A stretch of 64,000 nucleotides of DNA from Kiloniellaceae bacterium (GTDB taxonomy: Bacteria; Pseudomonadota; Alphaproteobacteria; Kiloniellales; Kiloniellaceae), in contig WHTV01000002.1 in the NCBI GenBank assembly GCA_009377535.1, positions 52,352-116,351 of the forward strand. The letters are read 5' to 3'. Both the position numbers and the translations under genes were made by a program. The notes beneath the pieces were generated by a model that saw nothing but the letters and a program-made list of their open reading frames with translations, was not told where the DNA came from and made no database searches. Below, piece by piece: positions 49,532-60,330 of this stretch. Position 1 is the stretch's first letter, and the number at the start of each line of letters is the position of its first letter.

Positions 49532-50899
49532 ATGCACAGGCTGGTCCAGACGTCGATCTTCCGGATCGCACTGCTCTATCTGCTGCTGCTGGGCGCCACC
49601 CTCGCGGTGCTGCTCGGCTTCATCTACTGGTCTACCGCCGGCCTCATCGAGCGCCAGAACGACGAGACCGTGCAGGCGGAAATCCGTGGCCTCGCCGAGC
49701 AGTACCGCGATGAGGGACTGGTGCGCCTGATGGAGGTGATCCACGAGCGCAGCGGGCCGCGCGGCACCCCACAGAACGTCTACCTGCTGACCGGGCCGGG
49801 CCTGCAGCCGCTGGCCGGCAACCTGGCCGACTGGCCGGCCGCCGCCTCCGAGCAGGAGGGCTGGCTGGAGGTCGAGCTGGCGCGGCGCGACGACCCCTCC
49901 GACGGACCGCACGTCATCCGCGGCCGCGCCTTCGACCTGGCCGGCGGCTATCGCCTCTTCGTCGGACGCGACACCGTGGAGCGCGCCGACTTCCGCGGCA
50001 TCGTCGCCGGCGCCCTGGCCTGGGCGGTGCTGCCCGCCGTTGCCCTGGGACTTCTCGGCGGCGCCCTCATCGGCCGCTACAGCCTCGCCCGCGTCGACTC
50101 GGTGCGCGCTGCCAGCGAGGACATCGTGCGCGGCGACCTCTCCCGGCGCGTTCCGCTGACGGGCAGCGGCGACGAGTTCGACCGCCTGGCCGCCACCATC
50201 AACGCGATGCTGGCGCGCATCGAGACGCTGATGGGCGGCATGCGGCTGGTCACCGACAGCCTGGCGCATGACCTGCGCAGTCCGCTGACCCGCGCCAGGG
50301 GCGCCATCGAGATGGCGCTGCGCCGCCACCAGGACGCCGAATCCTACCGCCAGGCCCTGGAGCAGACCGCCGCCGAACTAGAGACCATCCTGCGCACCTT
50401 CGATGCACTCATCAACATTGCTCAGGCGGAGGCCGGGCTCAACCGACTGACCCTCGGCGAGCTCGACCTCACGGCCCTGGCGCGGGACCTCCTGGAGGTC
50501 TATCAGCCGATCGCCGAGGAGGCCGGATTGGAATTCAGCGGCGAGATCGCCGCGGACGTCGTCATCCGGGGCCATCGCCAGCTGCTCGGCCAGGCGGTCG
50601 CCAACCTGCTCGACAACGCCGTGAAGTACAGCCCGCCCGGCGGCCGCATCAGCCTGACCCTCGCCACAACCGGCGACGGCGCGGCGCTCAGCGTTGCCGA
50701 CAGCGGCCCGGGCATTCCCGCCGCAGACCGCGAGCGCGTGCTGCAGCGCTTCGTGCGTCTCGACGACAGCCGGGCGACGCCGGGCAGCGGGCTGGGCCTC
50801 AGCCTGGTCGCCGCCGTGGCAAAACTGCACGACGTCGACCTGGCGCTCGACGACAACGCGCCGGGCCTGCGGGTGACCTTCGCCTTCCCCGCCGCGTGA
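49532..50899 (+). CDS. Sensor histidine kinase
   Basis: TM region, HAMP, H-box DSLAHDLRSPLTRARGA, HATPase N box NLLDNAVKYSPPGG and G boxes DSGPGIP, GSGLGLSLV. Confidence 0.94.
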   Translation: MHRLVQTSIFRIALLYLLLLGATLAVLLGFIYWSTAGLIERQNDETVQAEIRGLAEQYRDEGLVRLMEVIHERSGPRGTPQNVYLLTGPGLQPLAGNLADWPAAASEQEGWLEVELARRDDPSDGPHVIRGRAFDLAGGYRLFVGRDTVERADFRGIVAGALAWAVLPAVALGLLGGALIGRYSLARVDSVRAASEDIVRGDLSRRVPLTGSGDEFDRLAATINAMLARIETLMGGMRLVTDSLAHDLRSPLTRARGAIEMALRRHQDAESYRQALEQTAAELETILRTFDALINIAQAEAGLNRLTLGELDLTALARDLLEVYQPIAEEAGLEFSGEIAADVVIRGHRQLLGQAVANLLDNAVKYSPPGGRISLTLATTGDGAALSVADSGPGIPAADRERVLQRFVRLDDSRATPGSGLGLSLVAAVAKLHDVDLALDDNAPGLRVTFAFPAA

Positions 50900-51022
50900 C
50901 CGCTGCCGGGTTGCGGCCAATAAACACCGCGTGATCGCCGCCGCGCCTCGGGTGACAGGTCGTGGCGCGCCCTGTAGACTCTCCCTTGCCTCTTTGTGGG
51001 TGAAAAAGGGAGATTGCCAAGG

Positions 51023-52252
51023 ATGATCCGCCGCCGCCTGCCGGTCTTTTCCATGCTGCTTGCCGCTCTGGCCACGGCGTCGGGCCTCTGCGCCGCCGCG
51101 GCCCAGGCGGCGGAGACGCGGCCCTGGGCGGAGATCCTCAAGGCCGCCGAAGGCCAGACCGTCTACTGGAACGCCTGGGGCGGCGACGAGCGCATCAATG
51201 CCTATATCGCCTGGGTCCGCGACCAGGTGAAGCAGAACTTCAGCATCGACCTCCAGCACGTGAAGCTGACCGACACCGCCGATGCGGTCTCCCGTGTGCT
51301 GGCCGAACGCGCCGCCGGCAAGAAGGAAGACGGCGCCATCGATCTCATCTGGATCAATGGCGAGAACTTCGCCGCCATGAAAGACAAGCAGCTGCTCTAC
51401 GGGCCTTTCACGAAGGTGCTGCCGAACTTCGATCTGGTCGACTTCGACAACAAGCCCAGCACCCTGGTGGACTTCACCGTGCCGACCGAGGGCTACGAGG
51501 CGCCCTGGGGCATGGCCAAGCTGAACTTCATCTACGACTCGGCGCGCGTCGAAAAAACGCCCGGATCGATTCCCGAATTGCTGGACTGGGCCAAGACGTA
51601 CCCCGGCCGCTTCACCTATCCGGCGCCGCCGGATTTCCTCGGCAGCACCTTCCTCAAGCAGGTGCTGATCGAGCTGGCGCCCGATCCCGCCTTCCTGCAG
51701 GCGCCGGTGGAAAACGACTCCCAGGTGGAACAAGTAGCCCGCCCGCTGTGGCAATACCTGGACGCCCTGCATCCCCACCTCTGGCGCGGCGGCAAGGGCT
51801 TCCCGGCCAGCGGCCCCGCGCAGCGCCAGCTGCTCGACGACGGCGAGGTCGACATCACCCTCTCCTTCTATCCCTCGGAAGCCTCCTCGGCGATCGCCAA
51901 CGACCTACTGCCCGAGACGGCGCGCACCTTCGTGCTCGACAAGGGCACGATCGGCAACACCCACTTCGTCGCCATCCCCTTCAACGCCAAGGCCGTGGAA
52001 GGCGCGCTGGTGGTGACCAACTTTCTGATGAGCCCCAAGGCCCAGGCGGTGAAGCAGTCTCCGGAAGCCTGGGGCGACGACACCGTGCTGGCCCTGTCCA
52101 AGCTCAGCGACGGCGACCGTCAGCTTTTCGCCACTCTGCCGCGCGGCGACGCCACGCTGTCGCCGGAAGAACTCGGGCCGACGCTGCTCGAACCGCACCC
52201 TTCCTGGATGACGCGCATCGAGGCGGAGTGGCAGCAGCGCTACGCCCGCTGA
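51023..52252 (+). CDS. ABC transporter substrate-binding protein, YnjB-like
   Basis: Signal peptide; TVYWNAWGGDERINAYIAWVRDQVKQNFSIDLQHVKLTDTADAVSRVLAERAAGK; followed by permease and ATPase. Confidence 0.9.
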   Translation: MIRRRLPVFSMLLAALATASGLCAAAAQAAETRPWAEILKAAEGQTVYWNAWGGDERINAYIAWVRDQVKQNFSIDLQHVKLTDTADAVSRVLAERAAGKKEDGAIDLIWINGENFAAMKDKQLLYGPFTKVLPNFDLVDFDNKPSTLVDFTVPTEGYEAPWGMAKLNFIYDSARVEKTPGSIPELLDWAKTYPGRFTYPAPPDFLGSTFLKQVLIELAPDPAFLQAPVENDSQVEQVARPLWQYLDALHPHLWRGGKGFPASGPAQRQLLDDGEVDITLSFYPSEASSAIANDLLPETARTFVLDKGTIGNTHFVAIPFNAKAVEGALVVTNFLMSPKAQAVKQSPEAWGDDTVLALSKLSDGDRQLFATLPRGDATLSPEELGPTLLEPHPSWMTRIEAEWQQRYAR

Positions 52253-52277
52253 GACGGCGCTGAAGGAATCCCGCGGA

Positions 52278-53984
52278 ATGCCCCGCCGCGGCCTGCTGGC
52301 CTACCTGCCTGCCCTCACCCTGGCGCTCTTCCTCGCACCGGTGGCGACCGGACTGGTCGGCACCTGGCTGCCCGCCTTCGGTTACTTCCCGACCCTCGGC
52401 GGCGACAGCCTCACGCTAAAGTCCTGGTTCGTGCTGTTCGCCCAGCCGGGGCTCGGCGAGTCGCTGCGCCTGACGATCCTCTCCGGCTTCCTCGCCACAC
52501 TCATCGCCTTCCTGCTCACCATCCTGCTGCTGGCGGCCTGCCACGGCGGGCGCCTCATCCTCGTCCTGCGCGGCCTCATGGCCCCGCTGATTGCTGTGCC
52601 CCATGCGGCGGTCGCCCTCGGCCTTGCCTTCCTCATCGCCCCGAGCGGCTGGCTGGTGCGCCTGGTGTCGCCCTGGGCAACCGGCTGGCAACTGCCGCCG
52701 GACGTCGCCACGGTGCAGGACCCCAACGCCCTGGCGCTGACCTTCGGTCTGGTCGTCAAGGAACTGCCTTTCCTGCTGCTGATGACCCTGGCCGCCTTGG
52801 AGCATGTGCGCGCCGAGGAACGCTTGGCGGTCGCCCGCTCGCTCGGCTACGGACCGGTTACCGCCTGGCTGAAGGCGGTTCTGCCGGCGGTGTACCGACA
52901 GATCCGCCTGCCGCTCTACGCCGTGCTCGCCTATGCCCTGTCCGTCGTCGACATGGCGCTCATCCTGGCGCCGCTGACACCACCGCCGCTGGCGGTGCAG
53001 GTGCTGCGCTGGTTCAACGACCCCGACCTTTCCATGCGCTTCGTCGCGGCGGCGGGCGCCAGCCTGCAGCTGCTGATCGTCGCCGGCAGCATCGCGCTCT
53101 GGCGCCTCGGCGAGATCGTCGTCGAGCGCCTCGGCCGCGCCTGGATTGCCGGTGGAAGGCGTGGCGGCAACGGACGCATCACCCGCCTGCTGACGATCTG
53201 CCTCGTCCAGGGGATCGTGGCCCTCGCCGCGGCCGGCCTCCTCGGCCTCGCGCTGTGGTCGGTGACGCGGCGCTGGCGCTACCCGGACGTGCTGCCCAGC
53301 GCCTTCAGCCTGGAGACCTGGGCCCGCCAGGCGCCCGAGGTCGCCGCCATCGCCGGCACCACGCTCGCCACCGGCCTTGCTGCCGCCGCGATCGCCCTGG
53401 TGCTGGTGCTGGGTTGCCTGGAGAACGAGCAGCGCCGCGGCCTCAGCCTGACCAACCGGGCGCTCTGGCTGCTCTACACGCCGCTGCTGGTGCCGCAGGT
53501 GGCCTTCCTCTTCGGCACCCAGGTACTGGCGATCCAGGTCGGCATCGATGCCACCTGGCTTGCGCTCGTCTGGAGCCACCTGCTCTTCGTGCTGCCCTAC
53601 GTGTTCCTCACCCTGGGCGACTCCTACCGCGCCCTCGACGAACGCTACGCGCGCACCGCGCTCTGCCTCGGCGCCAGGCCGAACCGGGTATTCTGGCAGG
53701 TCAAGCTGCCGATGCTGCTGCGGCCGGTGCTCTTCGCGCTGGCTGTCGGCTTCGCCGTCAGCGTCACGCAGTACCTTCCGACCCTCTTTGCCGGCGGCGG
53801 CCGCTTCGTCACCCTGACGACCGAAGCCGTCGGCCTTGCCGCCGGAGGAGACCGCCGGGTGATCGGCGTCTACGCGTTCCTGCAGGCACTGCTGCCGCTG
53901 CTCGGCTTCGCCGGCGCGCTGGCCCTGCCGCAGTTGCTGCTTGGCCCCCGGGCGCAGCGGCGCAACCTGCAGGCGGCGGCATGA
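52278..53984 (+). CDS. ABC transporter permease, YnjC-like (two fused BPD domains)
   Basis: Two BPD-type permease halves (EERLAVARSLGYGPVTAWLKAVLPAV and DERYARTALCLGARPNRVFWQVKLPML). Confidence 0.9.
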   Translation: MPRRGLLAYLPALTLALFLAPVATGLVGTWLPAFGYFPTLGGDSLTLKSWFVLFAQPGLGESLRLTILSGFLATLIAFLLTILLLAACHGGRLILVLRGLMAPLIAVPHAAVALGLAFLIAPSGWLVRLVSPWATGWQLPPDVATVQDPNALALTFGLVVKELPFLLLMTLAALEHVRAEERLAVARSLGYGPVTAWLKAVLPAVYRQIRLPLYAVLAYALSVVDMALILAPLTPPPLAVQVLRWFNDPDLSMRFVAAAGASLQLLIVAGSIALWRLGEIVVERLGRAWIAGGRRGGNGRITRLLTICLVQGIVALAAAGLLGLALWSVTRRWRYPDVLPSAFSLETWARQAPEVAAIAGTTLATGLAAAAIALVLVLGCLENEQRRGLSLTNRALWLLYTPLLVPQVAFLFGTQVLAIQVGIDATWLALVWSHLLFVLPYVFLTLGDSYRALDERYARTALCLGARPNRVFWQVKLPMLLRPVLFALAVGFAVSVTQYLPTLFAGGGRFVTLTTEAVGLAAGGDRRVIGVYAFLQALLPLLGFAGALALPQLLLGPRAQRRNLQAAA

Positions 53985-54694
53985 GCGTCGTCAACCTCAG
54001 CCAGGAGCACGGCCTGATCCTCAGCCAGGTTGAGATCCGCCACGCCGCAAGGCGCCTCCTCGGGCCGGTGAGCCTCGAGGTGCCGCCCGGCGAGGTGGTC
54101 ACCGTCATGGGGCCCAGCGGCTGCGGCAAGTCGAGCCTGCTGGCGTTGATCTGCGGTACCTTGGCTCCGGCACTGAGCGGCAGCGGCCGGGTGCTGCTGC
54201 ACGGCGAGGACATCTCCGCCCGGCCGCCGGAGACGCGGCGCGTCGGCATCCTGTTCCAGGACGACCTGCTGTTCCCGCATCTCTCGGTGGCCGGCAATCT
54301 CGCCTTCGGCCTGCCGCCCGCGGTGCACGGGCGCCAGGAGCGCCGCGAGCGCATCGAGGCGGCCCTGGCCGAGGCCGACATGCTGTCCTTCTACGACCGC
54401 GACCCGGCGACGCTCTCCGGTGGCCAGCGTGCCCGCGTCGCCCTGCTGCGCACCCTGCTGTCCGAACCGCGTGCGCTGTTGCTCGACGAGCCTTTCGCCA
54501 AGCTCGACGTCGCCCTGCGCGCGCGCTTCCGCGCCTTCGTCTTCGACCATGCCCGCGCCCAGGGCCTGCCGACCCTGCTGGTCACCCACGACCCGCAGGA
54601 TGCCGCCGACGCCGGCGGGCCGCGGCTGCAGATCGACGCCGAGGGCCACATCCCCGGCGGGCGCCCCGCCGGCCGCGGTCATCGCCCGGCATAG
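53981..54694 (+). CDS. ABC transporter ATP-binding protein, YnjD-like
   Basis: Walker A MGPSGCGKSSLLALICG, LSGGQRARVALLRTLLSEPRALLLDEPFAKLD; 4-bp ATGA overlap with permease. Confidence 0.93.
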   Translation: MSVVNLSQEHGLILSQVEIRHAARRLLGPVSLEVPPGEVVTVMGPSGCGKSSLLALICGTLAPALSGSGRVLLHGEDISARPPETRRVGILFQDDLLFPHLSVAGNLAFGLPPAVHGRQERRERIEAALAEADMLSFYDRDPATLSGGQRARVALLRTLLSEPRALLLDEPFAKLDVALRARFRAFVFDHARAQGLPTLLVTHDPQDAADAGGPRLQIDAEGHIPGGRPAGRGHRPA

Positions 54695-54846
54695 AGGGCC
54701 GGCCGGCCGGTGCCGGTAAACCACCGAAAGCCAGCGCCATCAGGAGCTTCCGGCGGGGTCTTTCTTGTCGCGGCGCCAGGGCGTAGACTGAGCCTGCGGA
54801 AGGCGCTCCGCCGGCGGGTCGGCCGGCCGACAAAGGACCCAAGGCC

Positions 54847-55239
54847 ATGTACAGGGCGACGACAGACTCTATCAGCGTGACGGTGAAGCCGATCTATCTG
54901 GAAGAACAGTCCTCCCCGACCGACAGCCACTATGTCTGGGCCTATCAGGTGCGGATCGAGAACACCGGCAGTGAAACGGTCCAGCTGCTGAACCGGCACT
55001 GGCGCATCACCGATTCCATGGGGCGGGTCCAGGAGGTGCGCGGCGCCGGCGTGGTCGGCGAGCAGCCGACCCTGGAGCCGGGCGAAAGCTTCGAGTACAC
55101 CAGCGGCACGCCGCTCAGCACGCCGTCGGGCATCATGGTCGGCACCTACGAGATGGAGAGCAACAACGGCCGGCGTTTCGACGTCGAGATCCCGGCCTTT
55201 TCCCTGGACAGCCCTCACCAGCGCGTGCAACTGAACTAG
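54847..55239 (+). CDS. apaG: ApaG domain protein
   Basis: [79 protein letters not shown]. Confidence 0.95.
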   Translation: MYRATTDSISVTVKPIYLEEQSSPTDSHYVWAYQVRIENTGSETVQLLNRHWRITDSMGRVQEVRGAGVVGEQPTLEPGESFEYTSGTPLSTPSGIMVGTYEMESNNGRRFDVEIPAFSLDSPHQRVQLN

Positions 55240-55311
55240 CAGAGCGCGGCGGCCGGACCCTTCATCGGGACAAGCGGCCAATCCTGCGGACCATGAGGAG
55301 GCCGGCCCGGC

Positions 55312-55944
55312 GTGACCAGCAGCCAGAAGATTCAATCTTTGCAGAACCTCGAACGGCCCTCGCGCGAGCAGGCGCTCAAGGCAGTGGAGACTCTGATCCG
55401 CTGGGCCGGCGACGATCCGGCGCGCGAAGGCCTGATCGGCACGCCCGAGCGCGTGGTGAAGTCCTACCAGCAGTTCTTCGAGGGCTACGCCGTCGACCCG
55501 GTCGACCTGCTGGAGCGCACCTTCGAGGAGGTCGGGGGTTACGACGAGATGGTGCTGCTGCGCGACATCCGCTTCGAATCGCACTGCGAGCATCACATCG
55601 CGCCGATCATCGGCCGGGCCCACGTCGCCTACATGCCGGACAACCGCGTGGTCGGCATCTCCAAGCTGGCGCGGGTGGTCGAGGCCTATGCCCGGCGCCT
55701 GCAGATCCAGGAGAAGATGACCGCGCAGATCGCCAACACCATCAACGAGGTGCTGAACCCCAAGGGCGTCGCCGTGGTCATCGAGGCGACGCACCACTGC
55801 ATGACCACCCGCGGCGTGCACAAGCCGGGCACCTCCATGGTGACCAGCCGCATGCTCGGCATGTTCCGCACCAATGCCTCTACCCGCCGCGAGTTCCTGT
55901 CCCTCGTCGGCACGCCTGCGAGCCTGGGCCACGGCGGCGGCTGA
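55312..55944 (+). CDS. folE: GTP cyclohydrolase I
   Basis: [14 protein letters not shown]-like [59 protein letters not shown] start. Confidence 0.95.
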   Translation: MTSSQKIQSLQNLERPSREQALKAVETLIRWAGDDPAREGLIGTPERVVKSYQQFFEGYAVDPVDLLERTFEEVGGYDEMVLLRDIRFESHCEHHIAPIIGRAHVAYMPDNRVVGISKLARVVEAYARRLQIQEKMTAQIANTINEVLNPKGVAVVIEATHHCMTTRGVHKPGTSMVTSRMLGMFRTNASTRREFLSLVGTPASLGHGGG

Positions 55945-56048
55945 CCACAGCCAGGGACAAGGCATGAATCGGGGGAAGCAGCCGAGGGGGCGGAGCCTGG
56001 CCCAGTTGGCAGGGGGGCCGGGGTGCACTTGACTTCGGGCCGCCGGCG

Positions 56049-57494
56049 ATGATCGAGCTGCGTCCCGTCGTCTTCGTCATCGGCATTCTGCTGACGATCC
56101 TGGCGGTCGCCATGGTGATTCCCGCCATGGTCGACATAGCCGTCGGCCATCCCGACTGGCAGGTCTTCCTGGTTGCCGCCTTCGTGACGCTCTTCGTCGG
56201 CGTTTCCATGGTGCTGACCACGCGCACCAGTCTGCGGCGCTTCACCGTGCGCCAGGCCTTCCTGATGACCAACCTCGCCTGGATCGTGATCGCCGTCTTC
56301 GGGGCGCTGCCGTTCCAGTTTTCCGAGCTGGAGCTCAATCCTGTCGACGCCTTCTTCGAGTCGATGTCGGGCGTCACCACCACCGGTTCCACGATCATCG
56401 TCGGACTCGACTTCGCGGCGCCGGGCATCCTGCTGTGGCGCGCCATCCTGCAGTGGCTCGGCGGCATCGGCATCATCGTCATGGCCGTCGCCATCCTGCC
56501 GATGCTGCAGATCGGCGGCATGCAGATGTTCCGCGTCGAGGCCTTCGATGCCGACAAGGTGCTGCCGCGCGCCGCGCAGATTGCCGGCGGCATCGCCATC
56601 ATCTACGTCTTCCTAACGGGGATGGCAGTGCTGGTGCTGTGGTCCCTCGGCATGTCCGGCTTCGATGCGGTCGCCCATGCCATGACCGCCATCGCCACCG
56701 GCGGCTTCTCCACCTACGACGCCTCGGTCGGTCACTTCGACAATGCCGGCATCGACTGGGCAATAAGCGTCATCATGGTGCTCGGCTCGGTGCCCTTCGT
56801 GCTCTACCTGCGGGTCGTCCGCGGCGATCTGCAGACAGTCTTCGCCGATACCCAGGTGCGCTGGTTTCTCTCCATCGTCTTCATCTCCGTCGGCCTGGTC
56901 GCGCTCTGGCTCTACTACACCGATCTCATGGCGCTCCCCGACGCACTGCGCTACAGCACCTTCAACGTCATCTCCGTGATGACCGGCAGCGGCTTCGCCA
57001 CCGCCGACTTCGGCCGCTGGGGCAGCTTCGTGGTGACCATCATGTTCCTGCTGATGTTCATAGGCGGCTGTGCCGGATCGACCACCTGCGGCATCAAGAT
57101 CTTCCGCCTGCAGGTGCTCTACGCCACCGCCGAGGCGCAGATCCACCGCCTCATGCAGCCCAGCGGCGTGTTCTTTCCCTACTACAACAGGAAGCCGATT
57201 CCCGACGCCGTGGCCACGTCGGTGATGAGCTTCTTCTTCCTCTTCGCTACCTGCTTCGCGCTGCTCGCCGTGGCGCTCGGCCTGACCGGGCTCGACTTCG
57301 TCACCGCCGTCTCCGGCGCGGCCACGGCAATTTCCAACGTCGGGCCCGGCCTCGGCGAAATCATAGGCCCGGCTGGCAACTTCGCCACCCTGCCGGACAG
57401 CTCCAAGCTTCTCTTGTGCCTCGGCATGCTGCTCGGCAGGCTGGAGCTCTTCACCGTCCTCATCCTGCTGGCGCCCGCCTTCTGGCGCGGCTAA
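56049..57494 (+). CDS. TrkH family potassium uptake protein
   Basis: MSGVTTTGSTI, AMTAIATGGFSTYDASVGHFDN, GGCAGSTTCGIKIFRLQVL selectivity-filter-like repeats. Confidence 0.93.
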   Translation: MIELRPVVFVIGILLTILAVAMVIPAMVDIAVGHPDWQVFLVAAFVTLFVGVSMVLTTRTSLRRFTVRQAFLMTNLAWIVIAVFGALPFQFSELELNPVDAFFESMSGVTTTGSTIIVGLDFAAPGILLWRAILQWLGGIGIIVMAVAILPMLQIGGMQMFRVEAFDADKVLPRAAQIAGGIAIIYVFLTGMAVLVLWSLGMSGFDAVAHAMTAIATGGFSTYDASVGHFDNAGIDWAISVIMVLGSVPFVLYLRVVRGDLQTVFADTQVRWFLSIVFISVGLVALWLYYTDLMALPDALRYSTFNVISVMTGSGFATADFGRWGSFVVTIMFLLMFIGGCAGSTTCGIKIFRLQVLYATAEAQIHRLMQPSGVFFPYYNRKPIPDAVATSVMSFFFLFATCFALLAVALGLTGLDFVTAVSGAATAISNVGPGLGEIIGPAGNFATLPDSSKLLLCLGMLLGRLELFTVLILLAPAFWRG

Positions 57495-57503
57495 AAAGGG
57501 CCC

Positions 57504-58667
57504 ATGGCAAGCATTCGTCCCCAGACGCGCGAGATGATCGACCGCCTGATCGGCTTCGACACCACCTCCGCCAAGTCCAACCTCGCGCTCATCGACTTCG
57601 CCCAGGATTACCTGGAAAGCCAGGGCGCGCGCTGCCGGCGCATCCTCAGCGCGGACGGCAGCAAGGCGAACCTCTTCGCCAGCCTCGGCCCAGAGGCGCC
57701 GGGCGGCGTGGTGCTCTCGGGCCACAGCGACGTCGTGCCGGTCGACGGCCAGCCCTGGAACAGCGACCCCTTCTGCGTGATCGAGCGCGACGGACGGCTT
57801 TACGGCCGCGGCACCGCCGACATGAAGTCCTTCCTCGCGACCGCGCTCGCGCTGGTGCCGGAATTCCAGGCCCAAGCGCTCAGCCGGCCCATCCATATCG
57901 CGTTTTCCTACGACGAGGAGGTCGGCTGCACCGGAGTCCGCAGCATGATCGGCGACATCGCCAGGCATCTGCCGGCACCGGGCATGGTGATCGTCGGCGA
58001 GCCGACCGACATGCGCATCGTCATCGGCCACAAGGGCTGCTACCTCTTCGAGACGCGCCTGCAAGGCCAGGCGGCCCACTCGAGCCAACCGCACCGCGGC
58101 GGCAATGCCATTCTGGCCGCCGGGCGGCTGATCGCCTTCCTCGCCGAGTTGGCCGCGGAAAAGCGCGGCGCCGCCCCGGCCGACAGTCCCTTCGATCCGC
58201 CCTATACGACCTTGAACCTGGGCCAGATCGAGGGCGGCAAGGCGATCAACATCATTGCGCAGGACTGCAGCTTCACCTGGGAGTTCCGGCCGCTTCCCGG
58301 CGAGGACACTGAGGCCATCGTCGCCGCCTTCGAGGCCTATGCGCAGGGTGAGGTGCTGCCCGCCCTCAGGGAGTTCGCTCCCGGCGCCAGCATCGCGACC
58401 GAGCGCCTCGCCACCGTGCTGCCGCTCTCGCCGGAAAGCGACGGCGCCGCCGAAAGCCTGGTGCGACGCCTGTCCGGCGTGAACGATACCGGCGTGGTCT
58501 CCTTCGGCACCGAAGGCGGCCTGTTCCAGGCGGCGGGCCTGTCGACTGTGGTGTTCGGCCCGGGGTCGATCGACCAGGCGCATAAGCCCAACGAGTTCAT
58601 CACCCTGTCACAGGTCGCCGCCTGCGAGGCCTTCCTCCTCAAGCTGCGCGACTGGGCCGCGGGCTAA
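57504..58667 (+). CDS. argE: Acetylornithine deacetylase
   Basis: VVLSGHSDVVPVDGQPWNSDPFCVIERDGRLYGRGTADMKSFLATAL ... ISFDEEVGCTG-like FSYDEEVGCTGVRSMI. Confidence 0.92.
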   Translation: MASIRPQTREMIDRLIGFDTTSAKSNLALIDFAQDYLESQGARCRRILSADGSKANLFASLGPEAPGGVVLSGHSDVVPVDGQPWNSDPFCVIERDGRLYGRGTADMKSFLATALALVPEFQAQALSRPIHIAFSYDEEVGCTGVRSMIGDIARHLPAPGMVIVGEPTDMRIVIGHKGCYLFETRLQGQAAHSSQPHRGGNAILAAGRLIAFLAELAAEKRGAAPADSPFDPPYTTLNLGQIEGGKAINIIAQDCSFTWEFRPLPGEDTEAIVAAFEAYAQGEVLPALREFAPGASIATERLATVLPLSPESDGAAESLVRRLSGVNDTGVVSFGTEGGLFQAAGLSTVVFGPGSIDQAHKPNEFITLSQVAACEAFLLKLRDWAAG

Positions 58668-58713
58668 CATCCTCACCCAACTCCGGCTCGGTTCGGAATC
58701 GAGCGTCGCCGTG

Positions 58714-59556
58714 TCACGCCCGCTCGAAGCAGACCTCGGCGCCGATGAAGCGGCTGGCGAAGGCGGAGATCCGTGTCGGGTCGCCCGAGGTGAGGAAGCG
58801 CCGGGTACCGGCCTCGCCCGGCCCGGCGGCAAAGCGCTGGTGACGTGCCAGGTAGTCGGCCAGGCTGTCGGCGACGAGGCTCGGCTGGTCGAGCAGGCGC
58901 ACCGAGGCCGGCAGGGCCGCCGCAAAGAGGTGCGCCACCAGCGGATAGTGGGTGCAGCCGAGCACCGCGGCGGCGGGCACACGGCCTTCGGTCTGCTCCA
59001 GCATCTCCGCCACGTAGCCTTCGACCAGTTCGCGCAGCACCGCTTCGGCTTCATCCGCCTCGATGGCGGCGACGAGATGCGGACAGGTCTGACTCACCAC
59101 CCGCATGCGCGGCGCGCGCAGGCCGATCTCGAAGGGATAGGCGCCGGAGTGGATGGTGCGCTGGGTGGCGAAGACCGCGACCATGCCGTCTTCCGCTACG
59201 CGCTTGGGCACCGGAGTGCCGTCGCGCCAGGAGACCGCCGTCAGCGCCTCGACCATCGGCACGAAGACGCCCAGCACGCGGCGCTCCGGTGCCGCCGCCG
59301 GCAGCCAGTCCTGCTGCAGGCGCCTGAGCGCGATGGCGGAGGCGGTGTTGCAGGCCAGGAGGACGAGGCGGCAACCCTCGGCGAAGAGGTCTTCGACCGC
59401 TGCCAGGGTCAGCGCGTAGATCTCCTCCTCCGGGCGCGGGCCATAGGGCGCGTTGCCATGGTCGCCGAGGTAGGTGAAGGCCTCCGAGGGCAAGCGCTGG
59501 GTCAACGCCTGCAGCACGGTGAGGCCTCCATGCCCGGAATCGAATACGCCGATCAT
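58714..59556 (-). CDS. murI: Glutamate racemase
   Basis: MIGVFDSGHGGLTVLQALTQRLP ... LVLLACNTASAIALRRLQQ ... AVLGCTHYPLV. Confidence 0.94.
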   Translation of the reverse strand: MIGVFDSGHGGLTVLQALTQRLPSEAFTYLGDHGNAPYGPRPEEEIYALTLAAVEDLFAEGCRLVLLACNTASAIALRRLQQDWLPAAAPERRVLGVFVPMVEALTAVSWRDGTPVPKRVAEDGMVAVFATQRTIHSGAYPFEIGLRAPRMRVVSQTCPHLVAAIEADEAEAVLRELVEGYVAEMLEQTEGRVPAAAVLGCTHYPLVAHLFAAALPASVRLLDQPSLVADSLADYLARHQRFAAGPGEAGTRRFLTSGDPTRISAFASRFIGAEVCFERA

Positions 59557-59577
59557 GAGCCGGCCGCGCCGCTGACC

Positions 59578-60168
59578 TTACAGGACGATATAAGGGAAGA
59601 AGGCCTCGCGGATGGTCTCTTCGAGCTGCCTGTCGAGGTCGTTCATGGTGTCCTCGGTCAAGCGGTACCAGACCTTCTCGCGATCGTTAAGGGAAATGTC
59701 CTCCGCCACGGTGACGGAGCGACGCCCTTCTGCCTTGGCGGTGCCCTGGATCTGGCGGCCGTCGAGAATCTGCAGTTCCACCACGATGTGGGTCTCGTAG
59801 CGCGCCGACTGGTCCGTCCTCAGCATGCCCGTAATCCCGCCGGAGGTCGGCAGTTCGGTCTCCACCGCCGAGGCCTCGCGCACGATGTAGCGGAGGGCGA
59901 GACGGTCGCCCCGCGCGACCAGGCGGTCCTGGGCCCAGCGCGTGGCGGCATCCTTCGGCTGCACCGGAAAGCGGTGGTCGACGTTGGGCGCCTTGCCCGG
60001 CGTCACATAGGCCACCTCGACTTGGATCGCGCCGACGTCGAGGGTGATGTCGGGCTGGTGCTCGAAGGTGATCTGGGCAAAGCCGTTGCTGGGATCGTCG
60101 AGGGCGCAGGCGGCCAGAAAGCCGGTGAGACCGACGGCGGCGGCGGCGAGGCGAAATGGGGCACGCAT
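59578..60168 (-). CDS. Hypothetical lipoprotein
   Basis: Signal peptide with lipobox-like AACALDDPSNGF; otherwise unrecognised. Confidence 0.75.
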   Translation of the reverse strand: MRAPFRLAAAAVGLTGFLAACALDDPSNGFAQITFEHQPDITLDVGAIQVEVAYVTPGKAPNVDHRFPVQPKDAATRWAQDRLVARGDRLALRYIVREASAVETELPTSGGITGMLRTDQSARYETHIVVELQILDGRQIQGTAKAEGRRSVTVAEDISLNDREKVWYRLTEDTMNDLDRQLEETIREAFFPYIVL

Positions 60169-60330
60169 GGCGGGCTTCCTATCGAAGGGGGGCGACACAA
60201 CGGCTCGGACGGCCGGCAGCGAATCCATCATTGGGGGCCTTATAGAAGGTGACCTATGAATAAGTTCGGAATCGGGCAGGATCAAGGCAGGGGCCTTCCC
60301 GACCGCAGCATCCGGCCTGCACTTGGGCCG

